From Klenkia soli (lineage in GTDB: Bacteria; Actinomycetota; Actinomycetes; Mycobacteriales; Geodermatophilaceae), in assembly GCF_900103975.1 (NCBI RefSeq), contig NZ_FNIR01000004.1, positions 248,001 to 312,000 of the forward strand: a stretch of DNA of 64,000 nt, in the 5' to 3' direction. The number at the start of each line of letters is the position of its first letter. Position 1 is the stretch's first letter. Positions 53,417 to 63,500 of this stretch are shown piece after piece. The translations under genes and the position numbers were made by a program. Under the pieces are notes generated by a model that saw nothing but the letters and a program-made list of their open reading frames with translations, ran no database searches and was not told the DNA's origin.

Positions 53417-55600
53417 GTGCTGGCCCTCGACACCGCGCTGACCAAGGTCGTCGGCGACCGCACCGCGAAGGCCATGGCCGACGAGCTGCAGCTGCACACG
53501 GTGCGCGACCTGGTGCGGCACTACCCGAGCCGGTACGCCCGGCGCGGTGAGATGACCAGGCTGACCGACCTGCAGGTGGGCGACCGGGTGACCGTGCTGG
53601 GCCAGGTGCGCAAGGTCGACACCCGGCCCATGAAGAACCGGCGCGGCAGCATCACCGAGGTCACGGTGGGCGACGGCGAGGGCTCGATGCGGCTGGTGTT
53701 CTTCAACCACAAGCACGCCCGCCTCGCCGTCGGCGCCTGGGGGCTGTTCGCCGGCACGGTGAGCAGCTGGCACGGCCAGCTGCAGTTCAACCACCCCGAC
53801 TGCCAGCTGCTCGACGAGTCCACCGACGCCGACGAGTGGGCCACGGCGATGCTGCCGATCTACCCGGCCAGCAAGAGCGTGTCCAGCTGGGTCCTGCAGA
53901 AGTCGCTCAAGCTCGTCCTCGACTCCCCGGCCGCCGCCGACCAGCTCCTGGCCGCCGACCCGGTCCCGGCGCCGGTGCGCCGTCGGCACGGGCTCATGGC
54001 GCTGGCCCGGGCGATCTGGCTCAAGCACCACCCCGAGACCCCCGACGACGTCGAGCGCGCCGACCACCGGCTCAAGTGGGACGAGGCCCTGGTCCTGCAG
54101 GTCACCCTCGCGGCGCGGCGGCGGGCCGCGAGCCTCGAGCCCGGCATCGCCCGTCCCCGGCGGCCCGGTGGTCTGGCCGACGCCGTCGACGGCCTGCTGC
54201 CCTTCGACCTCACCGACGGCCAGCGCGAGGTGGGCGAGGCCCTGGCCGCCGAGATCGGTCGCGAGCAGCCGATGCACCGCCTGCTGCAGGGCGAGGTCGG
54301 GTCGGGCAAGACCGTGGTGGCGCTGCGGGCCATGGCCCAGGTGGTCGACGCCGGCGGCCAGGCCGCCCTGCTGGCCCCCACCGAGGTGCTCGCCGCCCAG
54401 CACGCGCGGGGCATCGCGGGTCTGCTCGGGCCGCTGGGCCGGGCCGGTGAGCTCGACGGCGACGCCGAGGGCACCCGGGTCACCCTGCTCACCGGCTCGC
54501 TGCGCACGGCCGCCCGGCGGGCCGCGCTGGCCGAGGTCGCCGACGGGCGGGCCGGCATCGTCGTGGGCACCCACGCGCTGTTGAGCGAGGGGGTCGAGTT
54601 CGCCGACCTCGGGCTGGTCGTCGTCGACGAGCAGCACCGGTTCGGCGTCGAGCAGCGCGACCGGTTGCGCGCCAAGGGCCAGCGTCCCCCGCACGTGCTG
54701 GTGATGACCGCGACCCCCATCCCGCGCACGGTGGCCATGACCGTCTACGGCGACCTCGAGACGCTCACCCTGCGTCAGCTCCCGGCCGGCCGCGGCGGGG
54801 TGAGCAGCTCGGTGGTGCCCGTGCGCGAGAAGCCGGCCTGGCTGGGGCGGGCGTGGGAGCGGGTCCGCGAGGAGGTCGCCCAGGGCCGGCAGGCCTACGT
54901 CGTCTGCCCGCGGATCGGCGACGACGAACCGGCCGGCGAGGGGCCCGACGACGCCGACGGCGCACCGGCCGGCGACGCCGAGCGCCGTCCGCCGCTGGCC
55001 GTGCTGGACGTCGCCGAGCAGCTGCGCGGCGGTCCGCTGGCCGGGCTGCGGGTCGAGGTGCTGCACGGTCGGCTCACGGCGGAGGAGAAGGAGGCCCGCA
55101 TGCGGGCCTTCGCCCAGCGCGAGGTCGACGTCCTCGTGGCCACCACGGTCATCGAGGTCGGCGTCGACGTCCCCAACGCCACGGTCATGGTGGTCATGGA
55201 CGCCGACCGGTTCGGCGTCAGCCAGCTGCACCAGCTGCGCGGCCGGGTCGCCCGGGGCAAGCACCCCGGCCTGTGCCTGCTGGTCAGCGAGGCCCCCGTG
55301 TCCTCCTCCACCGGGGTGCGGCTGGCCCAGGTGGCGGCCACCACCGACGGCTTCGAGCTGGCCCGGCTGGACCTCGAGACCCGCCGCGAGGGCGACGTCC
55401 TGGGGGCGGCGCAGTCCGGACGCCGGTCCGGGGTGAAGCTGCTGTCGCTGCTGCACGACGAGGAGCTCATCGCCGCCGCCCGCAGCGAGGCCGCCGGCCT
55501 GCTCGAGACCGACCTCGGGCTGGCCGAGCACCCCGAGCTGGCCGCCGCCGTCGCGGCGCTGAACGCCGGGGACCGCGCCGACTGGCTGGAGCGGGCATGA
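53417..55600 (+). CDS. recG: ATP-dependent DNA helicase RecG
   Basis: A 727-residue superfamily 2 helicase that remodels stalled forks and Holliday junctions. The N-terminal wedge (OB) domain covers about 50-140. Walker A GEVGSGKT has K298; the DExH box is VVVDEQHRFGVEQRDRLRA. Motifs TATPIPRT and ATTVIEVGVDVPNA are present, with a QLHQLRGRVARG motif VI. A roughly 25-residue acidic Pro/Ala insertion follows VVCPRIGDDE. GTG start directly abuts the preceding stop. Confidence 0.97.
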   Translation: MLALDTALTKVVGDRTAKAMADELQLHTVRDLVRHYPSRYARRGEMTRLTDLQVGDRVTVLGQVRKVDTRPMKNRRGSITEVTVGDGEGSMRLVFFNHKHARLAVGAWGLFAGTVSSWHGQLQFNHPDCQLLDESTDADEWATAMLPIYPASKSVSSWVLQKSLKLVLDSPAAADQLLAADPVPAPVRRRHGLMALARAIWLKHHPETPDDVERADHRLKWDEALVLQVTLAARRRAASLEPGIARPRRPGGLADAVDGLLPFDLTDGQREVGEALAAEIGREQPMHRLLQGEVGSGKTVVALRAMAQVVDAGGQAALLAPTEVLAAQHARGIAGLLGPLGRAGELDGDAEGTRVTLLTGSLRTAARRAALAEVADGRAGIVVGTHALLSEGVEFADLGLVVVDEQHRFGVEQRDRLRAKGQRPPHVLVMTATPIPRTVAMTVYGDLETLTLRQLPAGRGGVSSSVVPVREKPAWLGRAWERVREEVAQGRQAYVVCPRIGDDEPAGEGPDDADGAPAGDAERRPPLAVLDVAEQLRGGPLAGLRVEVLHGRLTAEEKEARMRAFAQREVDVLVATTVIEVGVDVPNATVMVVMDADRFGVSQLHQLRGRVARGKHPGLCLLVSEAPVSSSTGVRLAQVAATTDGFELARLDLETRREGDVLGAAQSGRRSGVKLLSLLHDEELIAAARSEAAGLLETDLGLAEHPELAAAVAALNAGDRADWLERA

Positions 55601-56151
55601 CGCGGATCATCGCGGGGTCGGCGCGCGGTCGGGTGCTCAAGGTGCCGGCCAGCGGGGTGCGCCCCACCGGTGACCGGGCCCGCGAGGCGCTGTTCAACAG
55701 CCTGGGCTCGCTGCTGGACCTCCCCGGCGCCCGCGTGCTCGACCTGTACGCCGGGTCCGGTGCGCTGGGTCTGGAGGCGCTGTCCCGCGGGGCGGCCGAG
55801 GCGGTGCTCGTCGAGTCGGGCCCGAAGGTGCTGCCGGTGCTGCGGGCCAACGTCGCCGCGCTGGGCCTGCCGGGGGCCACGGTCGTGCCCGGTTCGGTGC
55901 CGGCGGTGGTCGCGCGCCCGGCCGCCGTCCCCTTCGACCTGGTCCTGGCCGACCCGCCCTACGCGGTCGAGCCCGCCGTCGTGCTGGCGGTGCTCACCGC
56001 CCTGCACGAGGGCGGCTGGCTGGCCCCCGAGGCCGTGCTGGTGGTCGAGCGGCCCTCCCGCGAGGCCCCCTGGGAGTGGCCGACACCCCTGACCGCACTG
56101 CGCGACCGCCGCTACGGGGAGGCCGTGCTCCGGTACGGTCGCGCAGCGTGA
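55597..56151 (+). CDS. rsmD: 16S rRNA (guanine966-N2)-methyltransferase
   Basis: A 184-residue Rossmann methyltransferase. RIIAGSARGRVLKVP starts it; DLYAGSGALGLEALSRGA is the SAM motif; LADPPYAVEP is the N6/N2 catalytic DPPY. ATG 55597 overlaps the recG stop (ATGA). recG-rsmD-coaD is a conserved order. Confidence 0.95.
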   Translation: MTRIIAGSARGRVLKVPASGVRPTGDRAREALFNSLGSLLDLPGARVLDLYAGSGALGLEALSRGAAEAVLVESGPKVLPVLRANVAALGLPGATVVPGSVPAVVARPAAVPFDLVLADPPYAVEPAVVLAVLTALHEGGWLAPEAVLVVERPSREAPWEWPTPLTALRDRRYGEAVLRYGRAA

Positions 56152-56158
56152 GGGCAGC

Positions 56159-56647
56159 ATGAGACGAGCGGTCTGCCCGGGTTCCTTCGACCCGGTCACC
56201 AACGGGCACGTCGACGTCATCACCCGGGCCGCCGCGCTCTACGACGAGCTGGTCGTCGCGGTGCTCGTCAACCCCGGCAAGGCCGGGCTGTTCGACGTCG
56301 ACGAGCGCATGGCGCTGCTGCGCGAGGCCACCGCCGACCTGCCCAACGTCACCGTCGACTCCTTCACCGGGCTGCTGGTGCAGTGGTGCACGGCGCACGA
56401 CGTCCCGGTCATCGTCAAGGGCCTGCGGGCCGTCGGGGACTTCGAGTACGAGCTGCAGATGGCCCAGATGAACCGCGAGCTGGCCGGCGTCGAGACCCTC
56501 TTCGTGCCCACCGCGCCGCAGGTCGGGCACCTGTCCTCCAGCCTGGTCAAGCAGATCTCCGCCTTCGGCGGGGACGTCTCGCACCTGGTGCCGCCGGGGG
56601 TCAACAGCCGGCTGGTGGCCCGGCGCGAGCGGGAGGGGGAGTCGTGA
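56159..56647 (+). CDS. coaD: phosphopantetheine adenylyltransferase
   Basis: A 162-residue nucleotidyltransferase of coenzyme A synthesis. The N-terminal CPGSFDPVTNGHVDVITRAA includes the HxGH-type motif, and SSSLVKQISAFGGDV is the C-terminal ATP motif. Full family length. Confidence 0.97.
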   Translation: MRRAVCPGSFDPVTNGHVDVITRAAALYDELVVAVLVNPGKAGLFDVDERMALLREATADLPNVTVDSFTGLLVQWCTAHDVPVIVKGLRAVGDFEYELQMAQMNRELAGVETLFVPTAPQVGHLSSSLVKQISAFGGDVSHLVPPGVNSRLVARREREGES

Positions 56648-57333
56648 CCGAGGTCGTGTACCGGTTGTACGAGGTCGTCGACGAACTGGCCTCGGTCATC
56701 GAGAACGCCCGCAGCGTGCCGATGTCGTCCTCCTGCATGGTCCCGCGCGACCACCTGCTGGACCTGCTGGACGACCTCCGCGAGGGGCTGCCCGAGGAGG
56801 TGCAGCAGGCGGGCGCGATCGTCGAGCAGCGCACCGAGATCCTCGAGCAGGCCCAGGCCGAGGCCGAGCGGCTCACCGGGCGCACCCGCACCGAGGCCGA
56901 GCAGGTGGTCACCACCGCCCGGCGCCAGCGCGACGAGCTGATCGGCACCGCCCGGCGCCAGCGCGACGAGCTCATCACCCAGGCCCAGGCCGAGGTCGAG
57001 GACCTGCTGTCCCGCGCCGAGGCCGAGGCCGACCGGATCCTGGCCGAGGCCGACCAGCAGGCCGCCGAGCTGCTCGCCGACGCCCGCACGCAGCAGGCCG
57101 CGCTCGTCGCCGCCGGCCAGGCCGAGCACGACCGGCTGATCACCGAGACCGAGGTCTACCGGGGCGCCGTCGGCCGGGCCGACGAGCTGGGCGAGCAGAC
57201 CGCGGCCGAGGTGGCCCGCATGCGCACCGAGGTCGACGAGTACGTCGACAGCCGGCTGGCCGACTTCGGCACCACGCTGGGCCACATGGTGCGGTCGGTC
57301 GAGGCCGCGCGCAGCCAGCTCCGCCAGCCCTGA
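56644..57333 (+). CDS. SepIVA/DivIVA-like coiled-coil protein
   Basis: A 229-residue protein. After a short N-terminal domain (YRLYEVVDELASVIENARS) the region about 45-190 is a long Ala/Glu/Gln/Arg coiled coil with repeats such as TARRQRDELI twice. In mycobacteria the gene between coaD and the DUF177 gene encodes the DivIVA-like division protein SepIVA; position and form match. GTG 56644 overlaps the coaD stop. Confidence 0.85.
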   Translation: MTEVVYRLYEVVDELASVIENARSVPMSSSCMVPRDHLLDLLDDLREGLPEEVQQAGAIVEQRTEILEQAQAEAERLTGRTRTEAEQVVTTARRQRDELIGTARRQRDELITQAQAEVEDLLSRAEAEADRILAEADQQAAELLADARTQQAALVAAGQAEHDRLITETEVYRGAVGRADELGEQTAAEVARMRTEVDEYVDSRLADFGTTLGHMVRSVEAARSQLRQP

Positions 57334-57375
57334 CCCCGTCCACCCCGCCCTGTCCGCCCGACCCGCGGCCCGGTG

Positions 57376-57381
57376 TAACCT
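57376..57381 (+). promoter_or_regulatory. possible -10 of yceD-rpmF unit
   Basis: TAACCT, 70 nt before ATG 57452. Unlike other sites listed, this would give a leader of about 60 nt. No clear -35. Confidence 0.35.
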
Positions 57382-57451
57382 GGGTTGCTCCCGCATGCGC
57401 TGCCCTGCACGCCCTGCGGTGACACCCGCCCCCGAGCACAGAGAATCCGTC

Positions 57452-58048
57452 ATGCCTGCTGCCTCCTCGCCCCGCCGAGGCGCCGCGTCCCCCGACGCCC
57501 GGCGCCCCGGTGGCGACCCCTGGAAGGTCGACCTGCGCGAGCTGGGTCGTCGCGCCGGGTCGATGCGTGACTGGGAGAAGACGGTGCCGGCGCAGGAGCG
57601 CTGGGGCATCGAGATGATCGCCGTGCCCGAGGGCGCCCCCGTCGAGCTGCACCTGCGGCTGGAGTCGGTCATGGAGGGCGTGCTCGTCTCCGGCGAGGTC
57701 GACGCCCCGGTCACCGGCCAGTGCGCCCGCTGCCTCGAGCCGGTCGAGGACACCCTGCACCTGGACGTGCAGGAGCTGTTCGCCTACGAGGGCAGCACCA
57801 CCGAAGCCACCAGCGAGGAGGACGAGGTCCGCCGCATCGACGGCGAGCACCTCGACCTCGCGCCGCTCGTCCGGGACGCCGTCGTCCTGGCGCTGCCGCT
57901 CTCGCCCACCTGCACGCCGGACTGCTCGGGTCTGTGCGTCGACTGCGGCCAGCGGCTCGACGACCTCCCGGCGGACCACTCGCACGAGGTGCTCGACCCG
58001 CGCTGGGCCGGGCTCGCCGACCGTTTCACCCCATCGAAGGAGAACTGA
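57452..58048 (+). CDS. DUF177 (YceD-type) protein
   Basis: A 198-residue protein of the DUF177 family linked to 23S rRNA accumulation in bacteria. [10 protein letters not shown] near residue 90 and [18 protein letters not shown] near 155 supply the Cys of a zinc site. It precedes rpmF by 2 nt, the universal arrangement. ATG 57452 gives a short Ser/Arg/Ala tail; an earlier ATG 57395 is less likely. Confidence 0.92.
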   Translation: MPAASSPRRGAASPDARRPGGDPWKVDLRELGRRAGSMRDWEKTVPAQERWGIEMIAVPEGAPVELHLRLESVMEGVLVSGEVDAPVTGQCARCLEPVEDTLHLDVQELFAYEGSTTEATSEEDEVRRIDGEHLDLAPLVRDAVVLALPLSPTCTPDCSGLCVDCGQRLDDLPADHSHEVLDPRWAGLADRFTPSKEN

Positions 58049-58050
58049 CC

Positions 58051-58230
58051 GTGGCTGTCCCGAAGAGGCGCATGTCGCGCTCGAACACCCGCTCGCGTCG
58101 CTCGCAGTGGAAGGCCACCGCCCCCACGCTCGCGCCGTGCCCGAACCGCGCGTGCGGTGAGCTCAAGCCCCCGCACATCGCCTGCCCGACCTGCGGCCAG
58201 TACGACGGCCGCCAGGTCATCGCGGTCTGA
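58051..58230 (+). CDS. rpmF: 50S ribosomal protein L32
   Basis: A 59-residue ribosomal protein. [20 protein letters not shown] starts it, and two Cys pairs (CPNRAC, CPTCG) form the zinc ribbon. GTG 58051 has AAGGAGAA upstream. It is cotranscribed with the DUF177 gene and probably rnc. Confidence 0.97.
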   Translation: MAVPKRRMSRSNTRSRRSQWKATAPTLAPCPNRACGELKPPHIACPTCGQYDGRQVIAV

Positions 58231-58255
58231 CCTGCACGTCCAGCACGACCCCGAC

Positions 58256-58999
58256 GTGACCACGGACGCCCCTCCCGGGGGCACCGAGCACGCCGACCGG
58301 GCCGCCGACTGGCTGCGTGACGCCCTGGGCGTCACGCTGCCCGGCGGCCTGCTGGCGTTGGCCCTGACCCACCGCTCCTACGCCTACGAGCACGGTGGCC
58401 TGCCGACCAACGAGCGTCTGGAGTTCCTCGGCGACTCCGTCCTCGGCCTGGTGGTCACCGACGAGCTGTACCGCAGCCAGCCCGACCTCCCCGAGGGGCA
58501 GTTGGCGAAGCTGCGGGCGTCGGTGGTCAACATGACCTCGCTGGCCGGGGTCGCCCGGTCCCTGGGCGAGGGCGGCATCGGCCCGCACCTGCTGCTGGGC
58601 CGGGGCGAGACGACCACCGGCGGGCAGGACAAGGAGTCGATCCTGGCCGACGCGCTGGAGGCGTTGCTGGGGGCGGTCCACCTGGGCCTGGGGCTCGAGG
58701 TGGCCGGGGCGATCGTGCACCGGCTGTTCGACCCGTTGCTGGTCGAGTCCTCCACGCTGGGCGCCGGCCTGGACTGGAAGACCAGCCTGCAGGAGCTGGG
58801 ATCGGCGCAGGGGCTGGGGCCACCGGTGTACCGGATCGAGTCCGAGGGCCCCGACCACGCGAAGTCCTTCCGGGCCACCGTGCTGCTGGCCGACCTGCCC
58901 CGCGGCGACGGCCACGGCCGCACCAAGAAGGCCGCCGAGCAGATGGCCGCCCAGAACGCCTGGCGCGCGCTGTCGGCGACCAGCACCCCCCGGGGCTGA
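58256..58999 (+). CDS. rnc: ribonuclease III
   Basis: A 247-residue double-stranded RNA endonuclease. The signature [20 protein letters not shown] contains the catalytic acidic residues; [13 protein letters not shown] holds the second set. The C-terminal dsRNA-binding domain covers about 175-243 ([33 protein letters not shown]). GTG 58256 gives a short acidic N-terminal tail. Confidence 0.96.
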   Translation: MTTDAPPGGTEHADRAADWLRDALGVTLPGGLLALALTHRSYAYEHGGLPTNERLEFLGDSVLGLVVTDELYRSQPDLPEGQLAKLRASVVNMTSLAGVARSLGEGGIGPHLLLGRGETTTGGQDKESILADALEALLGAVHLGLGLEVAGAIVHRLFDPLLVESSTLGAGLDWKTSLQELGSAQGLGPPVYRIESEGPDHAKSFRATVLLADLPRGDGHGRTKKAAEQMAAQNAWRALSATSTPRG

Positions 59000-59003
59000 C
59001 GGC

Positions 59004-59876
59004 GTGCCCGAGCTGCCCGAGGTCGAGGTGGTCCGCCGCGGGCTCGAGCGGTGGGTGGCCGGCCGCACCGTCGCCACCGCGGAGGTGCTGCACCCGCGCG
59101 CGGTCCGCCGCCACCTCGAGGGCGCCGAGCACTTCGTGGCCGACCTGACCGGCGCCACCGTCACCGCCGCCCACCGCCGCGGCAAGTACCTGTGGTTGCC
59201 GTTGGCCCGCGACGGCGTCGCCACCGGCCGGGTGCTGGTCGGGCACCTGGGCATGAGCGGTCAGCTGCTGGTCGAGAAGCCCTCCGAGCCGCGGGAGAAG
59301 CACCTGCGGGCCCGGTTCACCTTCACCGACGGTGGTCGCGAGCTGCGGTTCGTCGACCAGCGCACCTTCGGCGGCCTGGCCGTCGAGGACGCCGGCCCCG
59401 CGGGTCTGCCCGGCCGGCTGGCCCACATCGCCGTCGACCCGCTGGTCGAGGACTTCGACGTCGACGCCTTCGCGGCCGCCCTGCGCCGCCGGCACACCGA
59501 GGTCAAGCGGGCCCTGCTGGACCAGACGCTGATCGGCGGGGTGGGCAACATCTACGCCGACGAGTCGCTGTGGCGGGCCCGGCTGCACGGGGGCCGCCCG
59601 ACCGAGAAGCTCACCCGTGCCCAGGTGACCGACCTCGTGGAGGGCGTGCAGGACGTCCTGCGCGAGTCCCTGGCCCAGGGCGGCACCTCCTTCGACTCGC
59701 TCTACGTCGACGTGAACGGCCAGAGCGGCTACTTCTCGCGGTCCCTGGCGGTCTACGGCCAGCTGGACCGGCCGTGCCCGCGGTGCGGCACCCCGATCCG
59801 ACGGGAGTCCTTCATGAACCGGTCGAGCTACAGCTGCCCCACCTGCCAGCCCCGACCCCGGGCCCGGCGTTCGTGA
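59004..59876 (+). CDS. mutM: formamidopyrimidine-DNA glycosylase
   Basis: A 290-residue base-excision repair enzyme for 8-oxoguanine. The N-terminal [13 protein letters not shown] carries the catalytic Pro2 and Glu3. The H2TH region includes [17 protein letters not shown]. The C-terminal zinc finger is [20 protein letters not shown] then CPTC. It starts 5 nt after rnc; its stop overlaps acyP. Confidence 0.97.
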   Translation: MPELPEVEVVRRGLERWVAGRTVATAEVLHPRAVRRHLEGAEHFVADLTGATVTAAHRRGKYLWLPLARDGVATGRVLVGHLGMSGQLLVEKPSEPREKHLRARFTFTDGGRELRFVDQRTFGGLAVEDAGPAGLPGRLAHIAVDPLVEDFDVDAFAAALRRRHTEVKRALLDQTLIGGVGNIYADESLWRARLHGGRPTEKLTRAQVTDLVEGVQDVLRESLAQGGTSFDSLYVDVNGQSGYFSRSLAVYGQLDRPCPRCGTPIRRESFMNRSSYSCPTCQPRPRARRS

Positions 59877-60142
59877 CCCGCCGGGTGGTGGCGCTGGTGT
59901 CCGGCGACGTCCAGGGGGTCGGCTACCGCTGGTTCGTCCGGGGGCAGGCCGCCGCCCGCGGGCTGGCCGGGTCGGCGACGAACCTGGCCGACGGCCGCGT
60001 CGAGGTCGTCCTCGAGGGCCCCGAGGACGACGTCCGGGCCGTCCTCGACGCGCTGACCGGGCCGGACGCCCCCGGCGCCCCGCGCGACGTCGCACCGACC
60101 GACGAGGACCCCGTCGGGGCATCCGGGTTCACCACCGGTTGA
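59873..60142 (+). CDS. acyP: acylphosphatase
   Basis: An 89-residue enzyme hydrolysing acyl phosphates. The catalytic Arg is in [16 protein letters not shown] and the Asn in [20 protein letters not shown] 59873 overlaps the mutM stop. acyP between mutM and smc is common in actinobacteria. Confidence 0.95.
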   Translation: MTRRVVALVSGDVQGVGYRWFVRGQAAARGLAGSATNLADGRVEVVLEGPEDDVRAVLDALTGPDAPGAPRDVAPTDEDPVGASGFTTG

Positions 60143-60204
60143 CCGCCGGCGCGGCCGTGACGCAGATGACAGCGTCCGGTCCGGGTGAGCCGCTGACCGG
60201 CGCG

Positions 60205-60233
60205 TTGACCTGCGCGGCCGTGGCTGTCACCCT
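60205..60233 (+). promoter_or_regulatory. possible promoter of small coiled-coil gene
   Basis: TTGACC (60205-60210), 17 nt, CACCCT (60228-60233). It would give a leader of about 90 nt before ATG 60330. The -10 is weak. Confidence 0.3.
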
Positions 60234-60329
60234 GGGTCGGTCAGCCTGCGCCCCGCCCTCGGCCCCACTCGTCGGAGCCGACCCCGGTCGCCGCGGGACC
60301 ACACCGCACCTCGAGAGGCCTCCTCAGCC

Positions 60330-60524
60330 ATGGCCAAGGCCCTGTTCGGTCACGTCGTAGCCCCCCGGGAGCTCCGCGTCGCCGAGGAGATCGCGATGCT
60401 CCGCTCCCGCATCACCCGGCTCGAGGCCGAGGTCGCCGCGCTGCGCGCCGAGCGCGACGAGCGCATCGCCCACGAGCTGCTCACGATGGCCCACCCCGAG
60501 GTCGAGCCCGCCCTCGTGCACTGA
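60330..60524 (+). CDS. 64-residue coiled-coil protein upstream of smc
   Basis: A small protein: MAKALFGHVVAPRELRVAEE then a leucine-heptad helix (IAMLRSRITRLEAEVAALRA) and a short acidic tail. ATG 60330 has GAGAGGCCTCCTC upstream. Not assigned to a known family; its position between acyP and smc invites comparison with other genomes. Confidence 0.75.
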   Translation: MAKALFGHVVAPRELRVAEEIAMLRSRITRLEAEVAALRAERDERIAHELLTMAHPEVEPALVH

Positions 60525-60551
60525 GGGGGGCTCGCCACGAGCGGGCTTCCC

Positions 60552-60557
60552 TAAGCT
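60552..60557 (+). promoter_or_regulatory. -10 hexamer, leaderless smc
   Basis: TAAGCT lies 7 nt before the smc GTG at 60565; no ribosome binding site. Confidence 0.5.
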
Positions 60558-60564
60558 CCGACCT

Positions 60565-63500
60565 GTGCATCTGTCGAGCCTGACGCTCAAGGGCTTCAAG
60601 TCCTTCGCGGCGGCGACGACCCTGCGGCTCGAGCCGGGCATCACCGCCGTGGTCGGGCCCAACGGCTCGGGCAAGTCCAACGTAGTCGACGCCATCGCCT
60701 GGGTGCTGGGCGAGCAGGGGGCCAAGAGCCTGCGCGGCGGCAAGATGGAGGACGTCATCTTCGCCGGCACCGCCGGCCGCCCGGCGCTGGGCCGGGCCGA
60801 GGTCACGCTCACGATCGACAACGCCGACGGCGCGCTGCCGATCGACTACACCGAGGTCGGCATCACCCGGCGCATGTACCGCTCGGGTGAGAGCGAGTAC
60901 GAGATCAACGGCGACAAGGTGCGTCTGCTCGACGTCCAGGAGCTGCTCAGCGACTCGGGCATCGGCCGCGAGATGCACGTCATCGTCGGGCAGGGCCAGC
61001 TGGACGCCGTGCTGTCGGGTCGTCCCGAGGACCGCCGCGGGTTCATCGAGGAGGCCGCCGGCGTCCTCAAGCACCGCAAGCGCAAGGAGAAGGCGCTCCG
61101 CAAGCTGACCTCGATGCAGGCCAACCTCGACCGGTTGGCCGACCTCACCACCGAGCTGCGGCGCCAGCTCAAGCCGCTGGGCCGGCAGGCCGAGGTGGCC
61201 CGCCGCGCCGCCGGCATCCAGGCCGACCTGCGCGACGCACGGCTGCGGCTGCTCGCCGACGACCTCGTGGCGCTGCGCGGCGCGCTGGACGCCGACGTCG
61301 CCGACGAGACGGCGGCCCGCGAGCAGCGCACCCGGGTCGAGGCCGACCTCGCCGTCGCCGCGGCACGGCAGGCCGAGCTGGAGGCCGCACTGGCCGCCGA
61401 CGCCCCGGCGCTGAGCGCCGCCCAGGACACCTGGTTCCGGCTCTCGACGCTGGGCGAGCGCTTCCGCAGCACCGCCCAGCTGGCCGGCGAGCGGCACCGG
61501 CACCTGTCCGCACCGGTGGCCGTCCCGGCCGGTCGTGACCCCGAGGGGCTGGACGACGAGGCCGCCCGGGTCGAGGCCACCGAGACCGAGCTGGCCGGGC
61601 AGCTGACCGCCGAGCGCGACCGCCTCGCGGCCGCCACCGCGGCCCGCACCGACCTGGACGCCGCCCTCGCCGTCGCCGAGCGCGAGCTGGTGACCGCGGC
61701 GCGGGCGCTGGCCGACCGGCGCGAGGGCCTGGCCCGGCTGTCCGGTCAGGTCGCCGCGGCCCGCTCCCGCACGAGTGCCGGCGAGGCCGAGGTCGCCCGG
61801 GCCGTGGAGGCGGCCCGCGAGGCGCAGGCCCGGGCCGACGCCGCGGCCGACCGGCTGTCCGCGGCCCGCCCCGAGGACGACGAGGACGGGTCCGGCGCCG
61901 AGGACACCGGCCCGCAGGTGCGGGCGCACGAGGCGGCCCGCGCCGCGCAGGTCGAGGCGGCCCGAGAGGTGACCCGGCTGGCCGACGCCGAGCGCTCGGC
62001 CGAACGGGACCGCGGTGCGGCCCGGGCCCGGCGGGACGCCCTGGCTCTCGGGCTGGCCCCGGCCGACGGCGCCGCGGCGGTGCTGGCCGCCGCGGCGGAC
62101 GGTGCACTGGGCGGGGTGGCCGGCCCGCTCGCCGCCCGCCTGGCGGTGCACCCGGGGGACGAGGTGGCGGTGGCCGCCGCGCTGGGCGGTCTGGCCGAGG
62201 CGGTCGTGGTGACCGGACCCCGTGCGGCGGCCGACGCGATCGAGCACCTGGCCGACACCGCCGGGGGCCGGGTCGGGCTCCTGGTCGCCGGTGGCGAGGG
62301 CGCCGGGAGTCCGCGATCGGCCCTGCCCGCGGGGGCGCGGTGGGCGCTGGACCTGGTGGACGTACCGGCGGACCTGCTGCCGGCGGTGGCCGCGGTGCTG
62401 GACGGGGTGGCCGTCGTGGCCGACCTGGCGGCGGCGGTCGCGCTCGTCACCGCCCGGCCCGACCTCCGTACGGTCACCGCGGCCGGTGACTCGCTGGGTG
62501 CGGGCCGGGCGACCGGCGGGCAGCCCGACGCCCCGTCCGGCCTGGAGGTCCGGGCCCGGGTGGACGCCGCCGACGGCGAGCTGGGCCGGGCCACGGCCCG
62601 CGCCCAGGAGCTCGCCGAGCAGCTCGCGCGGGCCCAGGAGGCCCACCGGGCGGCGGGGTCGGCGGTCGAGGCGGCGGCCACCGCCCGGCGCGAGGCCGAG
62701 CGCGAGCGGGCGGCCCGCGACCGCGAGCTGGCGGGGCTGGCCGCCGACCTGCGCTCGGCGGTCGCCGAGGCCCAGCGGGCCGACGCCGCCCGGGTGCGCG
62801 CCGAGCAGGGTGTCGAGCAGGCGGCGGAGGCCCTGGCCGGATCGGTCGCGCGGCTGGCCGAGGCCGAGGCCGAGCCCCTGGCCGACGAGCCGTCCCCGGC
62901 CGAGCGCGACCGGCTGCGGGCCGAGGTCGCCGTCCTGCGCACCACCGAGACCGAGGCCCGGCTCGGCGTCCGCACCGCCGAGGAGCGGGCCCGGTCGCTG
63001 CACGGTCGTGCGGAGTCGCTGCGCCGGCAGGCCCGGCAGGAACGAGCCACCCGCGAGCGGGCGGAGGAGGCCCGCCGCACCCGGGCACGCGGCGCCGCGG
63101 TCGCCGCCGAGGTGCGGGCGGGGGCCGAGCACGCGTCGTCGCTGCTGGAGACCTCGTTGGTCCAGGCCGTGGCCGAGCGCGACGCCCTGGCCGCGGCCCG
63201 CACGGGGCGGGAGGCCGACCTGCTCGCCGTCCGCACCCGGGTCCGCGAGCTCACCGCGGACCTGGACCGGCTGACCGGTGAGGTGCACCGCGACGAGGTG
63301 GCCCGCGCCGAGCAGCGGCTGCGCATCGAGACGCTCGAGACCCGCGCGGTGGAGGAGCACGGCATCGAGCTGGACCAGCTGGTGGCCGAGTACGGACCGG
63401 CCGCCCCGGTGCCTGCGCCCGGGCCGCACCCCGAGGACGAGCCGGTGCCCGAGCCGGTGCCCTACGTGCGCGCGGTGCAGGAGCGCCGGGCGGCCACCGC

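Noticed and set aside
51659-55531. 1,290-residue minus-strand open frame opposite the DAK2-type and recG genes
   Set aside because: Composition is typical of a GC-rich shadow frame; both plus-strand genes carry clear motifs.
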